In this document: one piece after another, positions 59,657 to 64,000 of the stretch
Position numbering within the stretch: position 1 is the first letter of the stretch
Layout of the letters: the number at the start of each line of letters is the position of its first letter
Assembly (NCBI GenBank): GCA_032622095.1
Contig: CP136063.1
Span: 143,299,950-143,363,949 of the forward strand
Direction of reading: 5' to 3'
Source: Siphonodentalium dalli
Lineage: Eukaryota; Mollusca; Scaphopoda; Gadilida; Siphonodentaliidae
Length of the DNA: 64,000 nucleotides
Translations under genes and position numbers: made by a program
The notes under the pieces: generated by a model
Told to the model about the DNA's origin: nothing
Seen by the model: the letters and a program-made list of their open reading frames with translations, nothing else
Database searches by the model: none

Positions 59657-60962
59657 CATGTTGTGTTGGTCAGCATTCCACGGTTTTCGGCAGTGGAACA
59701 GGCTTCGTTATAAATAATTACCACGATATTGACAATTTGATAGGACAAACAATTACGCACTTTTAAGTGAGTTCCCTTTATTTCTTACTGTTTTTGGATA
59801 CTTGGGTTGCATGTCATGATCCTACATGTAGGGATATGTTGTCCGGCGCCGGCGTGGGTTTGCATCTAATTAAACTGTTGGGCCTATTTACGACATTCAT
59901 TCAAATAGAGCGCATCGAGCACCGTTTGACACATGAATTCTGCTACTACCATGAAATATGTATCGTGCCACATGCTGGCACGCTGTCAACAACGCTGGTG
60001 TGAATTTGGTGTACAACCAATACAGTGCCAATTACTGTCTTATCTAACAGGTCCAAAGTCCATAAATCAGAATATAATATATCCTGTCACGTTCTCTAGT
60101 GAGGATGGCATGAATGCTAATATACATTCTTCGCCAATGAGAAGCAGTCTGACTAACTTATAGTGGCTCACTTAAACGTACATGACACGTTCCAAGCTTC
60201 GTACTTCGTGGTGATTACAAATGAGGTGATCGTGTATCGAACTGCACATGTCTATAATTTCAACTGCTTTTGTTGATAATATATAGTAATAATGTAACAT
60301 AGTGTTCCGTAATTTTTAACTTTTGCGTTTTCGTATATCCAAATGTTAAAAATTATATTTAAGTTTCGTTAAACGCTGGGTTTTAGGGCACATATAATGG
60401 TTTACCACCCTCTGTTTGGCCTCGTCCAAGGATTGCGAGGAATTCACAGTTTCATAAAACTTACGGTAGCTGGTCCATATTTATTATTCCCGTCAAATAT
60501 ATCGGTTTCATTGCTAATGCCATGCAAACACTACAATAATTAGCTTAACATGTGAACTAATGTTAACTACATGTAATATTGACCAATTATATATATATCC
60601 TCCCTGAATACACAGCCTTTCTTGGTTGCTTGTTTTTTCTTCTGAAAATGAACAGGGCAACCACATCACTAGTGTTACCTCAATATAGTTTGTGTTTCTT
60701 TAATTTCTGCTTCACGCTAAAATATGGAACATAATGTATATAACATACTTAAATATGTATTCTGGGTTATTTATCGTGGAACCATTATTGCTTTTTTGAT
60801 AAACACCATATCGACACAATGGACACCTGTGGGACAATTAATTCGACATAAATTAATCATTTTGTTTGACATGTCTATAACCTCGTGATAATATGTCGTC
60901 TGCTGATTCTAGTAAAGCTATTAAGCGAAACAGAACTAGTGGCTTTGTAAAAAAAAAACCTT
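59657..60962. other. No gene seen
   Basis: AT-rich DNA; only short chance frames. Confidence 0.4.
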
Positions 60963-62081
60963 ATATTATACAGTTATCCCCCGCGATTGAGTGAGACACG
61001 GGGATTTGTCGCCCGCTCGAGACCTGGAATGTCACCCGGGGGCCGCCAGGCCCGAGGGTGAAATTCCAGGTCGAGAGCGGCGTAAAATCCCCGTGTCTTA
61101 CGAAAACAAGGGTGATAACTGTTTTGTTATCTGACAAAGGGGTACACACGAACCCCCTTAATAGCAGGCATAAATGCGCGCATATATTCTTTAATCCAGT
61201 TCGAAAAGTTAATTTTATGTTGGAATCATCGCTATTTAGAGAATAAAACATTAATAATCTGGATCAATTAACCGATCCGTAATTTGCGCATCTATTCTCC
61301 GGTCAGTTTGCTAGTTGCATGGTGGAAATCGGTTCACGGAAAGAGGAGTAAAGCAATTTCGAAGTTAAGTAGCCATGCAGCGAAATATTCGGTTTCGTTT
61401 CAAATAAGCGTGAAGACGCCGACAGACGTGTTAATTTCCAGAATGCTAAAATGTGAAACTAACACGTTGTAGTAGTGCAAAAAGAAATTGACATATGTCA
61501 CAGATCGTTACGTAACATACGGGTATTCTCTGAAGTCTGAGGATTGTATTGAAGAAAAGAAATAGTGAATTGATAAACAGCAAAGAGTGGCTATTTGATC
61601 AAGTACATAAACGTAGTTGTAACGTATGTACATCGTATGTGCAATTGTCTGCAGCACATACCAACTGCATAATAAGGTTTATCTATTTGTCCCACGGTCT
61701 TTATTATTGATATAGGAACATTACACCTTATAACGGATTTGTGTCTGTGATAACACCATTTATACATAGCTTGTTTGAATTGCAAATAAAAAAACCACAC
61801 AATTATGCAAATTAGCAAACACCACAGTTCGCGGTTGTTATAAAACAGTGGGGTTTATAAAAATAGTGTTTTTCGAAATTATTAGAGAGCTGTCAGGAGC
61901 TGTCAGAGAATCTCTGAGCGTTGAGTTCTTCGTAGTTATGGTTACTGGTAACAGCTGAGCGGTCAATAACTGAGAAAATGTTACCCTCGAGGGTAATAAG
62001 TGATTTACGGCCCGCCATGTGACGCACTCTCAGCCAATCAGAAGAGAGGAAAATGGGATGAAGGATAACAAAACATATTAT
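60963..62081. mobile_element. 1.1-kb hairpin-ended element 'H', copy 3
   Basis: Same element as 29882-32066. It starts ACAGTTATCCCCCGCG at 60970 and ends GATGAAGGATAACAAAAC at 62074. The short inverted GTTATCC/GGATAAC ends are visible, and ATATTAT flanks both sides (60963-60969 and 62075-62081), a candidate 7-bp target duplication, although of low complexity. The GC-rich left palindrome and the internal TTACCCTCGAGGGTAA palindrome are conserved. Confidence 0.78.
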
Positions 62082-64000
62082 TGCTATGTCTAGAGGTATC
62101 AAACTCTTAATATATCTTTAAATTCATCCGCCATACTTTACGTTTATATATCTTCCGGCATAGGCAGCAGGAATACGACCAACCATGGTGATGTTACTCC
62201 TGTTCATTACATATCATATACTTGTCCATTACAGTTTTAGTTATATATCATCTGTTATTGTACAAAAATTAAGTAACACAAAAAATCTAACGTACAACAA
62301 CGAAGTATACATGTAATGTATATATATGTTTATGGATAATGATGAACTCAAGAACAACCAACATTGGACATGACCTTACCAAATGGACCGATTGAGATGA
62401 CTTGCTATTTTGGAGCCGCCATTTGTACTATTTCGCAATATCCCGTTCACATATGTCATGATATCTTATCGCGGCTGTAACATGAGCGGATTCAACGGAA
62501 TGCTAATATGACCATCTAAACTTTACATGAAGTTACTGGCCATATGTAGACCAAATCGTAAAGCCGAACAAACTCTTTTGATATTAAATTTGGGGTATAT
62601 TCTGGAAGCTATGCTACCTTAAACAGCAGGGAGACGAATCAGATTCCTAGCTATAATGCTACATATACGCACACGGCCATTCAGTTTGTATGGAACAGCA
62701 ATCTGCACTTATCGGGGAAGAAACCACCGTTTCTGTCGCTGGACTATCCGCTTGTGGTGGCTGCATGGTTACGTTACACACATTGGCGATTGAGTAAACG
62801 TAGCTTCCAAGTGACTCACGCAGACAACTGAGTGTATTCATGAACCACACATAAGCGAGAATATTTTCCTTTGGCTTCATCCATGACATCGCGCAATAGA
62901 GGACCCTGGATCTTATTACCACCTGATTAATTCAGCTCAGTCGCTGACTGTTCTGTGTCCCCGGCATAATTATAGTTGTCTGTTTGCGATCGATATACCG
63001 GTCGATATTTAGCATTCGGATAGCTTGCGGACTAAATAGCGTCCTCATTCAGAAGCAAAGATAAATACGACGGAAACATGTATATATCAACGTGAAAATA
63101 TGGCAATAACATGTATACATATATACCAATATCCGGTCCCAGCTATTACAAAAACCAACGGATCTACCTACTATACCGTTCGCAATCCATTACTGCATGT
63201 ATTACTTTATTTATTGGCACTGGGACGTGGTGACAGGCTCATTGCAAATTTGGTTAAAATGTTCAACACTTGGTAATGTCATGCCAGAAACAACATCAGA
63301 CCGAAATCTCAGACCGAAATGGGATGTGGCCACAATTCCCCCTCCAACGTTGGTGAGCAAGCAAAATTACAAACATTTTACAAAGATTCAATAAAGACAT
63401 GAGTGAACTGAGATGATTAGACAACAAGCTACGAGCTGTTGGGAGTCTAAATAATTGAAAATGTTATTATTTTCGACCAATCCTTCGAGTCCAACGGCCT
63501 CATTTAGAAAAACTCAACCATATATAGGAAGATATATGTTGAAATATTCAGTTAGAGATTGCGACATCGGATGGACAATTCTGACTTAAGGGTTGAAATT
63601 TAAATTGCACACAGCCAGGGCAGTTGTGACAAATACGTCTGAGTGAATATATAAAGATATGCATTAAGTATAGGGATACCACAGGCCTATAACATTCACA
63701 TCACATCTCGAATGGCACATGCATGCATGGAGTGTTCAATTGTGTTCGTCAGTGCGCTCCATGTGGCATCCTAGTGGACTTGGCAGTATGTCAGTGATTG
63801 TTTGTTCATTATGTGTGGTCTAACATCCTATATAAAATAACACGATGTTGATAACCAGTCACAGGTGTAAAAGGCTCAGAGGGCAAGATGATATTTGCAA
63901 ATATTTTGTTATAATTGTATTCTTTTGACATACGGCTGTCACCTTTTGTCATTCAATGGGTTTATGTATATGACTGCTGGTACGTGCTTATTGACTTGAA
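62082..64000. other. No convincing gene
   Basis: A minus-strand open frame at 62659-62922 has plausible protein composition but no recognised motif or good splice sites. The rest is featureless AT-rich DNA. Confidence 0.35.

Noticed and set aside
62659-62922. 87-codon minus-strand open frame as a possible exon
   Set aside because: No recognised motif. The only acceptor-like CAG near 62910 lacks a pyrimidine tract.
1-64000. CRISPR arrays, rRNA genes, operons or prophage
   Set aside because: No regularly spaced identical repeats with unique spacers, no rRNA-like sequence, and eukaryotic gene structure throughout.

Overview
The window looks like AT-rich, intron-rich and transposon-rich DNA from an invertebrate animal. 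A lophotrochozoan such as a mollusc is my best guess. The reasons are GT-AG introns, a potassium-channel gene split over kilobases, many non-LTR retrotransposon tails ending in short tandem repeats next to AATAAA, a tRNA-derived SINE, and many terminal-inverted-repeat elements. Nothing suggests a bacterial, viral or plasmid origin. The species call is inference.

The only host gene I can name lies on the minus strand at 2688-5745: two phase-compatible exons of a small-conductance calcium-activated potassium channel (SK/KCNN family). They cover the S2 end to S5, then the pore with its GYGD filter. The earlier exons and the later S6/calmodulin-binding exons were not found, so the gene should continue to the left of position 1 and upstream of 5745. 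The intron between the exons carries a folded-back satellite-like repeat.

The rest is mobile-element territory. (i) Non-LTR retrotransposon pieces: a reverse transcriptase at 14.2-16.0 kb (minus, frameshifted), endonuclease/RT at 24.7-25.8 kb (plus, decayed), a C-terminal zinc motif near 27.4 kb (minus), a largely intact RT at 40.4-42.4 kb (minus), an ORF1 zinc-knuckle fragment at 55.7 kb (plus), and several isolated 3' tails. (ii) Inverted-repeat DNA elements: a 0.75 kb element with a 10-bp target duplication (1.2-1.9 kb), a palindrome-rich element (12.9-14.1 kb), three copies of a 1.1 kb element (29.9-32.1 and 61.0-62.1 kb), a nested set at 56.0-58.4 kb, and a 0.5 kb foldback (59.1-59.7 kb). 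(iii) Very large foldbacks: 34.0-39.1 kb and 46.5-51.5 kb, each about 5 kb with kilobase arms, plus inverted copies of a related family at 11.1-12.5, 18.1-19.3 and 22.2-23.6 kb. Both the arms and this family are studded with AAGATGGCGGCC-like motifs.

The most unusual locus is 46.1-53.8 kb. Two near-identical direct repeats of about 0.79 kb flank an uninterrupted 339-codon frame of unknown family. One of the two repeats has been split by the 5 kb foldback, while the other preserves the uninterrupted site. It looks like a small LTR-like or tandemly duplicated mobile gene with a recent giant palindrome inserted into it. No metabolic pathway or operon is present.
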